Source: Theobroma cacao (Eukaryota > Streptophyta > Magnoliopsida > Malvales > Malvaceae). From it: DNA of 64,000 nucleotides. The position numbers and the translations under genes are program-made. Below the pieces are notes generated by a model, which did not search any database, was not told the DNA's origin, and saw only the letters and a list, made by a program, of their open reading frames with translations. Shown here piece by piece: positions 23,859 to 36,319 of the stretch (the stretch's first letter is position 1; each line of letters starts with the position of its first letter). The stretch is taken from contig NC_030854.1 of assembly GCF_000208745.1 (NCBI RefSeq), positions 9,740,033 to 9,804,032 on the forward strand. The letters are read 5' to 3'.

Positions 23859-24678
23859 TCTTTAATGGGATTTGAATTATTTATTTCAATTTGTTCTTAA
23901 TGCTTTTAATTGTTTGATCACCAATTAATTTGATTTAGGAACCTAAACAAACTTGGGAAATGGAGTTTAGTGTACACTAAAATTAGGATAGCATATAATC
24001 GTATTAATTGATTTATGTATAGGATAGAGATATACCTATAGGCCATATGTACTTAGATTAAAGCCTAAACTTAATGAGTCTATTTTATTTTCAATTCACA
24101 TAAGGATATAGTGTTTTGGTTAAAATAGATATTTTATAAGATGAGTCAAGAGACCTTTATAAATAATTGAGGACTCTAGGTTAGCAATTCAACTCGTTGA
24201 AATAAGTTAAGGAAAAGAGTTAAGATTTAGATGAAGTGTGAGAGATATTGTAATTATAGGTTTGTTTGATTTGAATTTTACTGAAGTTATTATTACTTTG
24301 ATTTTCCTTTTTAGTTTAAATTTTGGTTAGTTAGTTTAGTTAATTAATTAATTTTGATTGTTTGGATAAGATTAAATTGTTATAATTTTAGCACTTAGTA
24401 AAATTTTAAATCAATTCTCTGTGGGATCGATATTGTCCTTACCTATATGCTATCTATTCGAATGTATACTTGTGTGGTAGAATTTTAATAGACAAATTTT
24501 TGGCACCGTTGCAGGGGAATTGCTTTCTAGAATTTTACTAATGCTAATACTAAGCAATTTTAGTCTTAATTTAAAATTTTTTTATTTTATTCTCAGGTAC
24601 TTTTGGTTGAGGTGATGAATTATTATAACTATCAGTGGCCATCTGAACAATTTGTGGTTGATTTGATGATATCATATT
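23859..24678 (+). mobile_element. Tat/Athila-type LTR 3' part, PBS and leader
   Basis: Plus-strand retrotransposon piece. The segment before about 24494 has the ctctgtgggatcgata phrase usual near the end of Tat/Athila LTRs and ends near gaca. The PBS follows, then a leader with a good splice acceptor (tttattttattctcag/g near 24596) just before an ATG at 24615. The element breaks off near 24678. The LTR start is not recognisable; the LINE may have inserted into it. Confidence 0.6.
24501..24518 (+). promoter_or_regulatory. Primer-binding site, Tat/Athila type
   Basis: The sequence tggcaccgttgcagggga differs by two bases from TGGCGCCGTTGCCGGGGA, the tRNA-Asp-type PBS widely used by Tat and Athila gypsy elements. 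Confidence 0.8.
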
Positions 24679-25174
24679 CAAATTCTTCGAGCTTCAGTCT
24701 TCTCTAAGCTCAGTATAATTCTAATCACCTTCAAATCTCTAAGGCATCACCAAACAAAAACAATTAATCTCTAGGTCCTCATGCCCATAACCACACATGG
24801 GTATTAATCATATTAAGTCATATCAATCATAGCTTAACAGCTTTATGCATATCATCAAATCAACCACAAATACGTGAGCATTCATGCACAGATCATGTCT
24901 ATAGGCAATCATGGCCTTTTGGCCCCTCATATTCAATATCACTCAATTGAGTGCCCTTAACCCCAAATACACATCATGCCCATATACCTAATTGGATTGC
25001 CCATTTATCATAATTTGCCACAATCCTTAATTCATAATTTGTATCACACCATAGGTAGGCCTCTTGCTTTAGGTTTGACATACCATGGGTCCCAACACAA
25101 TGCCACCTTGTGGCTCACCACGAATCATAGAAACATAAATTTCCTATCTCGAATAACTAATTAGCCTGGGCATT
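24679..25174. repeat. Unclassified repeat-like DNA (F), left part
   Basis: AT-rich, non-coding. Probably continuous with 35797-36319 before the C element inserted: the two sides share the TSD gcatt/gcatc. Short degenerate repeats suggest a minus-strand LTR, but no terminus was identified. Confidence 0.4.
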
Positions 25175-26172
25175 TGTCACAGCCCAAATCTCGAGCCATG
25201 ACCGGCGCATAGCCTACTAAGCCCAAGCAAGCCTTTTTATGCAATCTCGATCATCATTCCCAACCGTCATTTCTAAAACCACATATTGTAAATCTCTACT
25301 AAAATATTTCAGTAACATTTTATAGTGACCCAATACTTACAATTTTATTATGTCAAAATAATGTCACCCGTCTGCCAACTCCGAGTGGCATCAGTAATCA
25401 AATATACATATTTGACTTATAACATGGATACTAGCAGTTTTCATTATATATGCGTGTTCACAAGTAACAGACCCTTGATAGTCAGCGGAGTGACCGTGGG
25501 TGAAGGTATAGCTATTGAGATGCCATAGTACCTACAAAGAGGATGAGCATATGTGGACACTTAATTTAGGTCCTAACTGCCTTCGAATATGAAAACATGA
25601 AGTTTAAAAACGTGAGTATAAAACTCAGTGAGTGAACATAAAAAGGGTATAAGCAATCAATAGGAAGAACTTGGAAATCATGATGCACTTGTTTCAAAAC
25701 AATGCAATTGATTTAATTTCTTACTAAAAACCCCTCATTTCAAACTTTAATCAATAACCTCATAGTGCGGCAAAAACCCATTGTGAGACCTCAACCCCTA
25801 TAGGCTCATAACTACGCATAGACGCAATAACACGGGCTAAGGATAGTTTCGTCATTTCTTTTAAAAAGCTCCTAGAATAAGGTTTTATGATATTTTAAGG
25901 TCTAAATAGGGATAAGACCAAATAAATAATGTGTAATGATGAAAACACGAAGAAAACTAGAAGTTTTAATAATTTTCACAATAGGGGCAAAATGGTCATT
26001 TTGCACCCCGAGTCAAAATTTTAAGTTTTCATAAACCTGAGTAGTTTAGATCATTGTGGACCTTGTCCCAGTATCAAAAGAATAAAAAAATTGCACAAAG
26101 GATTGGAGAAGAACAAGTTAACTTGCTAAAGGGCATTTTCTTAATTTCAAAGGGAGTTGGATAAGTATGAGC

Positions 26173-26180
26173 TATAAATA
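26173..26180 (+). promoter_or_regulatory. TATA box of family B LTR
   Basis: The sequence tataaata in the context gagctataaatatc is followed by a CT-rich leader (cttcttcttcttcc). The same context is found at 36712-36719 and, reversed, at 20749-20756. Confidence 0.65.
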
Positions 26181-26490
26181 TCTTTCTTCCAGCACCTTCC
26201 TCATTCTCCAGTAGCTTTTCTTCTTCTTCTTCCTTTTTCCCTCTCACGTTTCTTCATCCTTCATGGGAGTCCTCTTCAAGCTTCCATAACTTTCTCTCTC
26301 TAGCTCTAATTTTCATGCCTCGGTGCACCTTTTCATGAAATCCTTGTGCTCTTTCACTTTCTCACTTTAAAACCCTTGAAAAATTCCACTTTCATACTTT
26401 CTCTCACTAGCTAGGTGTTTAAAGAGAGAAAGCTCTTATAATAGCTTGGAAAATTTATTGGAAAGAATTTCAAAGTTTCAAGCTACCAAG

Positions 26491-28028
26491 GTGAGTAGGG
26501 GGTGTCAATTTTAAAAATTTTCATAAATATATACCTATAAGTATGCTTTATTTTAATTACGAAAATTATGGATAGCATGTGCTGGTAGATATTTTAGGGA
26601 ATTGTGAATGTTTGTAGTTGAGGTTATCCACTCATTTTAGAGTGATTAGGGTAGTGAAAATAGATAGTCATTTAAGTGGCAATTGGAAGCTAGCTAAGAG
26701 AAAGCTTTAGACTTTATAAGTATGTGAATTGACAAATTGGTGATGCTAATGTGATGATAGGTTCCAATGAAGCCCCATCATCCCATTTGGACAATTAGAG
26801 AAGTTAGGATCGGCTAAAGGCTCAAATAATACCGATGAATGGACTTGCATTTCAAAATTTGTTTTGGGAATGTGAATGTAATTGTACAAACATTTGAAAG
26901 ATTTTATCCAGCTTTTCTTTAAAAATGTACCTTGGGAACAAGTTTTTGGTGAACTGTTTTTATCTTGTGAAAATGTGCTATATAAATGGTTTATGTGTTA
27001 TCACAATATGATGATATGTATAATATGCATTGGGTGTTTCTTTCGTATGTTGATGTGGACCCGACTATGTGCGAGTAGGAGTGCGTATACGCTGATGATG
27101 ACCAGGCTATGTGCGAGTAAGAGTGTGCATAAGTAGATGATGACCCGATTATGTGTGAGTAGGAGTGTGCATAAGTCGATGCTGACCCAGCCATGTGCTA
27201 GTGTGGAGTGCACATGAGCTGATGATGATGGGAGAGTGTGCATGATGATGAATATATATATATATACACACATATAGATATGTTTGTCATGGAAAGTTCA
27301 TGAATATGTATATGGTTGAAATGCATGTGAAATTTGACATGTTAAGCTTTGGAAATTTATATGTGTTTCATGTTGCATTTGTCATGTGAACAAGATGGCC
27401 TTTTCTTGAGGAAATGGGGAATTTTTGCTAGTGCCCTGTTTCTCGCTGTAGCGAGAAACTCTCGGGTTTTCAAGGGTTTCACCAGACATGGTTCTCGCTA
27501 CAGCGAGAAAGTTTGTGTTTTATGGCTTGAATCTTGTTGCAGCAAAAAACTTTCTGTTTCGCTTAGTGTCTTGATCGATTGCTGCACTATTTTCCACTTT
27601 TTTGGTACCATAGTTGAGCATGGACTCCCAATATTAAGGAATAAACAAATTAAGTTTAAAATGAGGGTTTGGTGAGAAACCCTCGGCCATCTAAGAAACC
27701 CTCGACCAGTTGATAGTTTAAGTCAAATGTCACTGCAGCGAAAAAAATGCCTTTCCACTACAACGAGGACCCGTCGTCTACTTGACTTGAATTGCATGAA
27801 AGTTATTAAAGTTTTCATTCTTCAAATCTTTTGTTGAGCATGGACCCTTTACATTAAGTGATTTAATCAATTGGGGTTTTCCTGAGGGGTTTTGATAAGC
27901 ACTAAATTAAATTGCATTGTTTTGAAATAGGTGCATCATGATTTTTAAATACTTCCTTACTGTTGCTTGTTCCCTTCCTTGTTCACTCACTAGGTTTATA
28001 CTCACTATTTTCAACTTCATGTTTTCAG
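26491..28028 (+). other. Putative LTR-internal intron, family B (solo LTR)
   Basis: Donor ACCAAG/GTGAGT about 310 bp after the TATA box. Acceptor caacttcatgttttcag/atcac, with TTCACTCACTAGG about 40 bases upstream. Length 1538 bp. The tandem array (27050-27235) and palindromes (27440-27760) lie inside it. Inferred from sequence only. Confidence 0.52.
27050..27235 (+). repeat. Tandem array in B LTR
   Basis: About 4-5 units of the form gactatgtgcgagtaggagtg + cgtatacgctgatgatgac. This is the plus-strand equivalent of the array at 19795-19925. Confidence 0.8.
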
Positions 28029-28395
28029 ATCACGAGGCAGTTGGTAACTAGGTCGAAGTGTCTTCGTATATTCAACCCTTGGTAGGTGTCTCCGCATTCA
28101 GTAGCTGTACATTCATCCGAGTCTCTTCGCTGGAAGTCGAGTACTCTTTTGTTGTGTATAGACAGACCCAATGTAAATTATTAAGACATATGTTTAGACA
28201 ACACATGTATATTAGTTGGTAATGCCATTATAAGTTGGCAATGAATAGCATTAACTAGATTCTAAATTATGAAATTTGACTTTAGTAATTTGATGGAATA
28301 ATGAGCAGGATAATATAGCTAGGCTTGCTTGGGCTTAGTGGGCTATGTTCATTGAGCCCTCGCACCGGTCATGGCTCGAGATTTGGGTCGTGACA

Positions 28396-29029
28396 CCCAT
28401 GATCAATCCATGAAGTTAAATGGGTGAAAAATAGGTCAAAATCAAGCAAGGTAGCAAGCATGGCAGCAAGTTTCTCGCTGCAGCAAGGAACAGTCTTAGT
28501 TTGCATATGTTTCAGTTTTTCCAAAATATCTCCCACTACAGAAGTTCAATTGACCTGATTTTTGGACCATCAGAAATATAAGAGACTGGGATAAAACTTT
28601 TATGTTACCACTTTGCCCAGTTCTGACTAAAAGGTGGCCAAAATCATTGTTAAAGTGGAGGAACTGCACTAGGAATTTGGAACTACCCGAGAGTTTCTCA
28701 CTGCAGCGAGAATCCGTTTTCACAGTAGCAAAATTCTTCGTTGTAGCGAGAATTCTTTTTCACTGTAGCGAGAAACAGGGCTGGTTTGTGCGCCCACCAC
28801 CCGAGAGTTTCTCGCTGCAGCGAGATTCAGTGCAGATGAAAAATTAAGGGATTTTCACATGCCACAAAATCATTTCCTACCATATTGCACATCAAAGTGA
28901 ACACATTGACAATAATCAAGTTCCTCATTATTCATTTCAATCACATATTATAATCATAAACTTTCTATCACGTATACTTATATAAACATACATAAACACG
29001 TACACCACCCCACTTCATTTATCGTCATA
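28396..29029 (-). repeat. C LTR segment with CTGCAG palindromes
   Basis: Continuation of the C 3' LTR after the solo LTR. An exact 14-bp palindrome lies at 28811-28824, with several variants (ctcgctgcagcaag, ttcgttgtagcgag) between 28470 and 28830. No coding content. Confidence 0.75.
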
Positions 29030-30556
29030 GCCGGGTCATTATCATCGACTTATGCGCACTCCCTACTCGCACATAGCCGGGTCATCATCATCTTATACGC
29101 ATTCCCTACTCGCACATAGCCGGGTCATCATCAACTCATGTGCACTCCCACATCTCACATAGCTCGGTCATCATTATCACACAACATTATTCATCAATGC
29201 ACAACACATATTCATATATATACATACCAACATAATATAGGAGCACATGGATTTATCTTTTTAAATATTTCACATTTTCACAACATCAAAACATTTTATC
29301 AAGAGCTTGTTCCCATGCATAATTTAATGAAAACCAAGTAAAATCATTTAAATGCTTCATCCCAACGCATATGTATTTCCCAAAAACACTTTGATGCAAG
29401 TTCACTCACTGGTCTTGTTGATTCTTTTGCTTGACTTTAGGCTCAACTAATGCTCCAAATGGACATGTGAGGCCTTGTTGGAACCTATACACACATAATA
29501 TCACCACCAACCCAAATTTTGACATTAATATAATTGCAAAAGCTCTTTCCTAAATCAAGTTCTACTAGTTATTCCTAACTAGTTTCCAATTGCCTTTTGA
29601 TTAGTTATCTATTCTCTCTACTCTAGTATCACTAGAAATAAATAAACAAATCTCAACAATAAAACAACTCACAACTCTAATTACTAGCCATTATCAACAA
29701 CCAAAAATCAATCCTAATTCATTACTCACTTTAGTGGATTTGTAGTTGAATTCCTTCTCAATAATACTCAAGCTATCATGGAAAATCCCTCTTTCTCTCT
29801 CTCTCTAAACTTCCAACTAGTGAGAGAAAGTATTGAGGAAAGACTTTTAAGGGTCCTTGAGGTGTAGAAGTGAAGGAACATGAAAAACCCTATGGAAAAA
29901 AGCTCACAAGCATGAGAATTGGAATTAACTTGAAAAAGCTATGGAAGTTTCAAGGTTCCTTCCCATGGAGGATGAAGAAAAACGTGAAATGGAGAGAAAA
30001 GTTGGGGAAAAAGAAGAAGTTGCTGGAAGCTGCTTGAAGTTACTGTAGCTTTAGATAATTATATCTAAAGTTTATCCAATTCTCATGTAATTTACCAAAA
30101 TGCCCTTCATAAGGTGACTTTGTCTTCTTCTTTCCTTCGGTTCAACTTTTTACTCTTTAGACACTGAGACAAAGTCCATAATGGTGTAGAAGTACTTGAG
30201 TTCATAAAAACTTAAAAAATTTCTACTCGATGTGTATAATGACCATTTTGCCCCTACTACAGAAGTCATCACTATTTCTATTTCTTTCGTTATTTTATCC
30301 TTATTTTCATCCTTCATTTTATACCTTAGAACTACTTAGGACATAATAACATTAGAAAACCCACTCGTAGGAGCTCACCAAGAGAAATGATGAAATTACC
30401 CCTAGTTAGTGTTATCGCATCTACTTCTAGTTATGTGTCTATGGAGGTCAAAGTTTCACAGGCTCGCTTCTGAATTACCCTTTTAACTTAGTAATCAACC
30501 TCAATTGGCATCCGATAAGCTTTATTAGCCACCATCTCAAAGTACAGGGTACTACA

Positions 30557-30585
30557 GTCTCCCCCACTTAAAATGAATTCGTCCT
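30557..30585 (-). promoter_or_regulatory. Polypurine tract of the C element
   Basis: The plus strand gtctcccccacttaaaatg is the complement of a purine run (ttttaagtgggggagac) immediately before the C LTR start at 30556. Confidence 0.8.
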
Positions 30586-33500
30586 CGAATTCAAATCAGA
30601 GTAAGGTGAACAACCAAAGTTCTAAAATTCTTCTACATCACTTTCGTTGGCCATTCTTAACATAAGATCTCAGTTTATGCATCATATCAACTTCCAATCT
30701 TTATAGAAAAATCGACAATGTCATAATATATAGTTATGTGTACTACTCTTATTGGATCAAAACAATATCATTCTTTATCTTTTGAAGAGAATTCAAATAT
30801 GCTATTAATTCTGGTCCCACCTCAATCAAATCATCCTTAAATCATCAATTATGAATGCTTACTTAACCATCCACAATTCCTCTATCTTGATCTTTTATCA
30901 AACCTTCAAACATTCAAGCATTTCATAATACATAACGATCAAACACTATTTATTTATTCATATATGTTTAACATCACGAATGATTCAAATCTGGTAGCCA
31001 TTAGTAACCATATTCCCAAAATCAAAACTCCAGTACGTTCATGATCGAGTACTTACTAAGTAGATCTCAACTCTTGCCACAATACATTTCAATATATAAC
31101 GATACCTTTGGATGCATCCTTATGGACCTAACCAATCTTTATAATTCCTAGGTCATAACCAACTTGTTAGTTAGATGTCACATACAAACATATCTAACTT
31201 GAGATTCCTCAAATTTACTTCAAATGCCAAATCTCAAGGCCTCATTAGTTCATCCATTCGAGGATGAAATTAAACACTTGTCTCTCATTTAAGTGTACTT
31301 TAAAATCAAAGAATCATCTATTAAAGACCTTTTTGATATTAACTCCTTTTAGCCTTTTTGCCTTTCGAAATTAAATCTATAATCATTCATTCTCAATCAT
31401 GGGCTTTATGCCAAACAAGGCAGATTTTAAACTTTTCTTACATAAACTCAAATGCACCACCTTCATGCATAAGCTAAATTTTTTTTTTCCAAATCTTCAA
31501 AAGTCAAAACTTTATATTAAGGCTATACCAGTACTAGCATGTTTTATTCCATTAGCCTTTAGGGAATTAAATTCATGGCATACTTCTCTATTTTGTATAC
31601 TTCATAATAGCCTATCAATTTCTAGCTTACAATTAAGCTAGTTCATATGCCAAACCTCTCAAGCTATATTAAAAACAACAAGTTTGATCACGATATGATA
31701 GAACTTTATGAACTAATACCAGAAGTATAAACACTTACCTTTACATTGACAACATTATAATCAACTTGTTCACTGCCAAAATCACTAATGGATTATCTTA
31801 GTCATTATTTCGTGTTATAACCGCTGATAGGATATCATCACCAAATCAAATTATAACCAACTCTATATTAGTTTATTTTTTCTTACCAATTTGCCACCTA
31901 TATATCCATACATATATTTTCAAAAATTTTAAATTCAAGTAGCCTTAGGCATATCAAGCTCAATAAGCCATCTGTAAAACCAAAATAACTGACAATCAAG
32001 TTTAGAATAATTTCTTCTTATAGTTGGTTAGATCATGCTCACCATTTGTGGTGAATACATAGAGTTGATTTCAGTATTCTATTCTTATACGAGAGTCAAC
32101 CATTAATTAACACCATCCCTAAACACCACGTGTTTTTATAAGTCGATTTTCTTAGCCAAAATTTATATTGTAGTATTCCATCTCTAGGTCATGTCTCATT
32201 ACCAAATCTTTATTCGTATATGAGTACTTGAATTCTCAAATCATCATTTCTTTTCCCAAGTAGATCTCTACGAATCCAGTTGTGTACTTTTATTCCCTCA
32301 CCAAAGGTAATATCATTAACTAAAGCATATCGCCATTATTCACTAAGCATTTAAAGCACAGTTCAATCTTTGCTTACCTTTATCTGGTACTCTACCTTGA
32401 TAATTACTCAAAATGAAATGAACATGTGAGGGAAGCACTTTTTACAATTGTATGCTTTGCCTCCATAAGCGTATCGAGACCGTATCATTATTGGGTCTAC
32501 ATAATGGCAAGATAGTCATTACCTCAAACCAACATTTCCAAGCATTCTTAGACTTGCAGTTTACCCTGGTACTACATGACATATCAGTCACGAGCATCAA
32601 CATCGCTATATAACTATTAGCTCCTCGAGCTTTAATGTTTTCACATTGTGAAAACTCCTTTGAATTGTCCTACCAAGGTGTTCGCAAAGTAGATACAAGC
32701 CCATAACTTATGGTTCAATGCCTAAAGCAGTGAACATTATCCCATCATTAAAGTTCTACCCTTTATTTACCAATCATAGCTCCCTTGCACATTTACCTAT
32801 ACATTGCTTGGTTGCTCCTGAGCCTCTCATGGCCATGCCATTTCAACCTCTTACAGCAATTTAACTGGTATTTTCTCTTATGTTCTTCAATGCATTTCCA
32901 AAACACTTAAACACATCCTTTAGTGGAATTTAGTTGAGGATTTAAACAATCAAAAGCTTACCTTCAAAGCCCCTTATAACTTTAACAATTCACTGTATGC
33001 TCAATGACATTCCACCTCATCAGTTCCAATGGACATTATTTTCAAATCTCCCAAGGTGTCCTTGTCCTTGTTTCGGACCACACAACCTACTTAGTATCTT
33101 TGCATTGATTATCCTTAAGTTTCTTATGTTCATCATAACAACCTCCATATTTCTCCCATCATTTATCTTACTTTTCATTCACTCTTTCCTTAGCCTTAAC
33201 GAGGCTTAATCCCTTGTCTTATTTAATTACATGCCAATATATAAGGCAATAGAGAAACTTTCCAATTCATCCATATAAATATTTTTCCACACCCGTAAAG
33301 CTCCAATTAACAAAGCTTAACATCAAGTCCAATGACCATAATTCAGCTCGTAATTTCAACTTCACGCCTTTCACATCTTATTCATGCATCCTAGACATGG
33401 AGTGCTCTTAGCACTGCGGCGCGGTGGCTATTGGAGTTTACTCAATCAACACTTTTCATCTACATTTAAGGTTGGTATCTTGATCATTCTACTTATGCTC

Positions 33501-34267
33501 ACGTTATTACTTCGAAATTTTAGAACTTGTTCTTCCCCCGTTTTCATAATTATCTCTAATAGTGTACATTAGGTCAATTAGTATATTTTAGTACCATCTA
33601 TACAACCCATCAAGTAAATGGTGTTCAACTCTCAAATCACTAAGAAAAATTCTTTATTCCCACCAATGACATGAGTAACTTCACATATACATATATACAT
33701 CCCTTTAAATGTCAACATCCATTACCACGTGTATGAACCCCTTCTTACTTTCCTCCATTTCGACATATCCATTACACATTTCACCCTTTTGGGGTATGCC
33801 ATGATTATCCTTTGAGCATATTTCACTACTAATAGTCGTATACCTTTATCATAACATTTTAGTGCAACTTGGTTAAGCAATTGTTTCCAAATAACTCTTA
33901 AATACATAAATATCGAGTTGTACACCATTTAATGTTAAGATCTTAACTTTACTCACCAATCCTTAACCAATTACATTTATCAAGTGAATAATTTACTTAA
34001 TTGTTGCACTTCTCCTTTACGGCTATAAAATCAGCATTTCTTAAACTTAGGATGTAGAAATTCCCTCTTAGAACTTATCCAAAAGTTGATATTTCCTAAA
34101 TCCTTTAGCTTTATGAAGATCACATTCAGAACTGATCATTCTTATCATAGATTGCATACTGAACCGAATAGACTTTTAAATTGATTATTAAAGTAATTCG
34201 TACATCAAACTCAAATATAGAACTCCATATGGCATTTAGACTAGATTCGACATCTCTCAATCATTTC
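30557..34267 (-). mobile_element. C element internal region, non-coding
   Basis: 3.7 kb without gag or pol frames. Several blocks match family A non-coding interiors: 33170-33240 with 60150-60230; 33384-33480 with 1993-2090; 33880-34260 with 10323-10720; and 32730-32860 with the reverse complement of about 6590-6730. It is therefore the same mobilised domain between different LTRs. Confidence 0.75.
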
Positions 34268-35791
34268 ACATAACCGGGTCATCATTGGCTTATGCGCACT
34301 CCCTACTAGCACATAGTCGGGTCATCATCGGCTTATGCCCACTCCCTACTCGCACATAGTCGGGTCATCATCAGTTAATGTGCACTCCCACTTTGCACAT
34401 AGCTAGGTCATCATTATCACACAACATTATTCATCAATGCACAACACATATTCATATATATACATACCAACATAATATAGTAGCACATGGATTTATCTTT
34501 TTACATATTTTACATTTTCACAACATCAAAACATTTTATCAAGGGCTTGTTCACATGCATAATTTAATGAAAACCAAGGAAAATCATTTAAATGCTTCAT
34601 CCCAAGGCATATGTATTTCCCAAAAACACTTTAATGCAAGTTCACTCACTAGTCTTGTTGATTCTTTTGCTTGACTCTAGCCTCAACTAATGCTCCAAAT
34701 GGACATGTGAGGCCTTGTTGGAACTTATACACACACAATATCACCACCAACCCAAATTGGCATTAATATAATTCCAAAAGCTCTTTCGTAAATCAAGTTC
34801 TACTAGTTATTCCTAACTAGTTTCCAATTGCCTTTTGATTAGCCATCTATTCTCTCTACTCTAGTGTCACTAGAAATAAATAAACAAACCTCAACAATAA
34901 AACAACTCACAACTCCAATTACTAGCCATTATCAACAACCTAAAGTCAATCCTAATTCATTACTCACCTTGATGGATTTGTAGTTGAATTGCTTCTCAAG
35001 AATACTCAAGCTATCAAGGAAAATCTCTTTTTTTCTCTCTCTAAACTTCCAACTAGTGAGAGAAAGTATCGAGGAAAGACTTTTAAGGGTCTTTGAGGTG
35101 TAGAAGTGAAGGAGCATGAAAAACCTTATGGAAAAGTGCTCACAAGCATGAAATTTGGAATTAACTTGAAAAAGCTATGGAAGTTTCAAGGTTCCTTCCC
35201 ATGGAGGATCAAGAAAAACGTGAAATGAAGAGAAGAGTTAGGGAAGAAGAAGAAGTTGCTAGAAGGTACTGGAAGTTACTGGAGCTTTAGATGTTTATAT
35301 ATAAAGTTTATCCAATTCTCATGTAATTTACCAAAATGCCCTCCAAAAGGTGACTTTGTATTCTTCTTTCCTTTGGTTCAACTTTTTACTCTTTAGACAT
35401 TGAGACAAAGTCCATAATGGTGTAGAAGTACTCGAGTTCACAAAAACTTAAAAATTTCGACTCAAGGTGTAAAATGACCATTTTTCCCCTACTGTAGAAG
35501 TCATCACTATTTCTATTTCCTTCGTTATTCTATCCTTATTTTCATCATTCATTTTATGCCTTAGGCCTACTTAGGCCTTAATAACATCAGAAAACCCACT
35601 CGTAGGAGCTCACCAAGAGAAATGACAAAATTACTCCTAGTTAGTGTTATCTCGTCTACTTCTAGTTACGTGTTTATGGAGGCCGAAGTTTCACAGGCTC
35701 GCTTTTGAATTACCCTTTTAACTCAGCAATCAGCCTCAATTGGCATTCAATAAGCTTTATTAGCCACCATCTCAAATTACGGGGTACTACA
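34268..35791 (-). repeat. 5' LTR of the C element, truncated
   Basis: Nearly identical to 29029-30556. The outer end (TGTAGTACC, complement ending 35791) is intact; the inner end stops within the tandem array at about 34268. The putative donor CAAG/GTGAGT is intact (34968/34967). Confidence 0.82.
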
Positions 35792-35796
35792 GCATC

Positions 35797-36319
35797 CTCA
35801 TCTAGGCACATAATTCATAATTGTTTTCTAGCCTAGGCACATACCTTTAGGCAAACATACATATTCACATACACATATATATACATACATATCAATTTCA
35901 TTAGCCTAGGTTTTCTCATCTAGGCATACACACATTAGTCAAGTACCATGGTAGCGCACACATTATGCAAAATGCATCACATGCATTTAATTAAATCTCA
36001 CTCACCTTGACAATTGGAGGTACACTGTAATCATCCTTAATCTTTAGCCTCTAACTATCTTCCAGCTCACAAATGCATCAATAACCTCCATTCTTCCCTT
36101 AGACACATCAAAACAATACAAAACTATTTATTTCCTAGCTTTCAAAAATATCTCAACTTTTCAAAAATACCCAAATCCAATATATAAGCTCAATCTTCTA
36201 ACAAATGAGCTAAACCCTTACCTTGGAAGCTGGGTTACCCAAATCTATGCTCGAAATCTACAATAAACTCAAGGGGAGAGTGTTTAACGAAATATGAAAA
36301 AATTTAGATCCAAGGTTAT
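35797..36319. repeat. Unclassified repeat-like DNA (F), right part
   Basis: Contains repeated ctaggcac/catctaggca motifs and, reversed, a donor-like CAAG/GTGAGTGAG at 36006/36005, like the LTRs of families B-D. Probably an interrupted minus-strand LTR. No coding content seen. Confidence 0.45.

Larger units (their letters stand above)
25782..28395 (+). repeat. Solo LTR, family B, perfect TSD
   Basis: 2614 bp, TGTGAGACC...GGGTCGTGACA, flanked on both sides by cccat (25777-25781 and 28396-28400). It holds a TATA box (26173-26180), a splice donor, a tandem array, the CTGCAG palindromes and a splice acceptor. It is the best-bounded reference copy of family B. It lies inside the oppositely oriented C LTR. 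Confidence 0.95.
25175..30556 (-). repeat. 3' LTR of the C element, interrupted
   Basis: About 2763 bp after removing 25782-28395 and its TSD. It starts TGTAGTACC (complement ends at 30556) directly after the PPT, and ends at 25175. Its first 96 bp are absent from B LTRs; the B-like start appears only at 30460. The putative donor GTGAGT survives (near 29727) but the acceptor is mutated (CAG to CAT near 25590). Confidence 0.82.
25175..35791 (-). mobile_element. C element: non-autonomous, B-type LTRs, 5' LTR truncated
   Basis: Minus strand. The 5' LTR is 34268-35791 (start intact, end missing), the internal region 30557-34267 (non-coding), and the 3' LTR 25175-30556, split by a solo B LTR. It is flanked by gcatt (25170-25174) and gcatc (35792-35796), a 4/5 TSD. 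The junction near 34268 joins mid-LTR sequence straight to internal DNA, so the rest of the 5' LTR, the PBS and the leader are deleted. The internal region is homologous to that of family A elements, although the LTRs are of B type. Confidence 0.8.

Noticed and set aside
27247..27275. TA/CA-rich run as a possible origin or regulatory site
   Set aside because: A simple microsatellite within the B LTR, with equivalents in other copies (e.g. 19760-19785).
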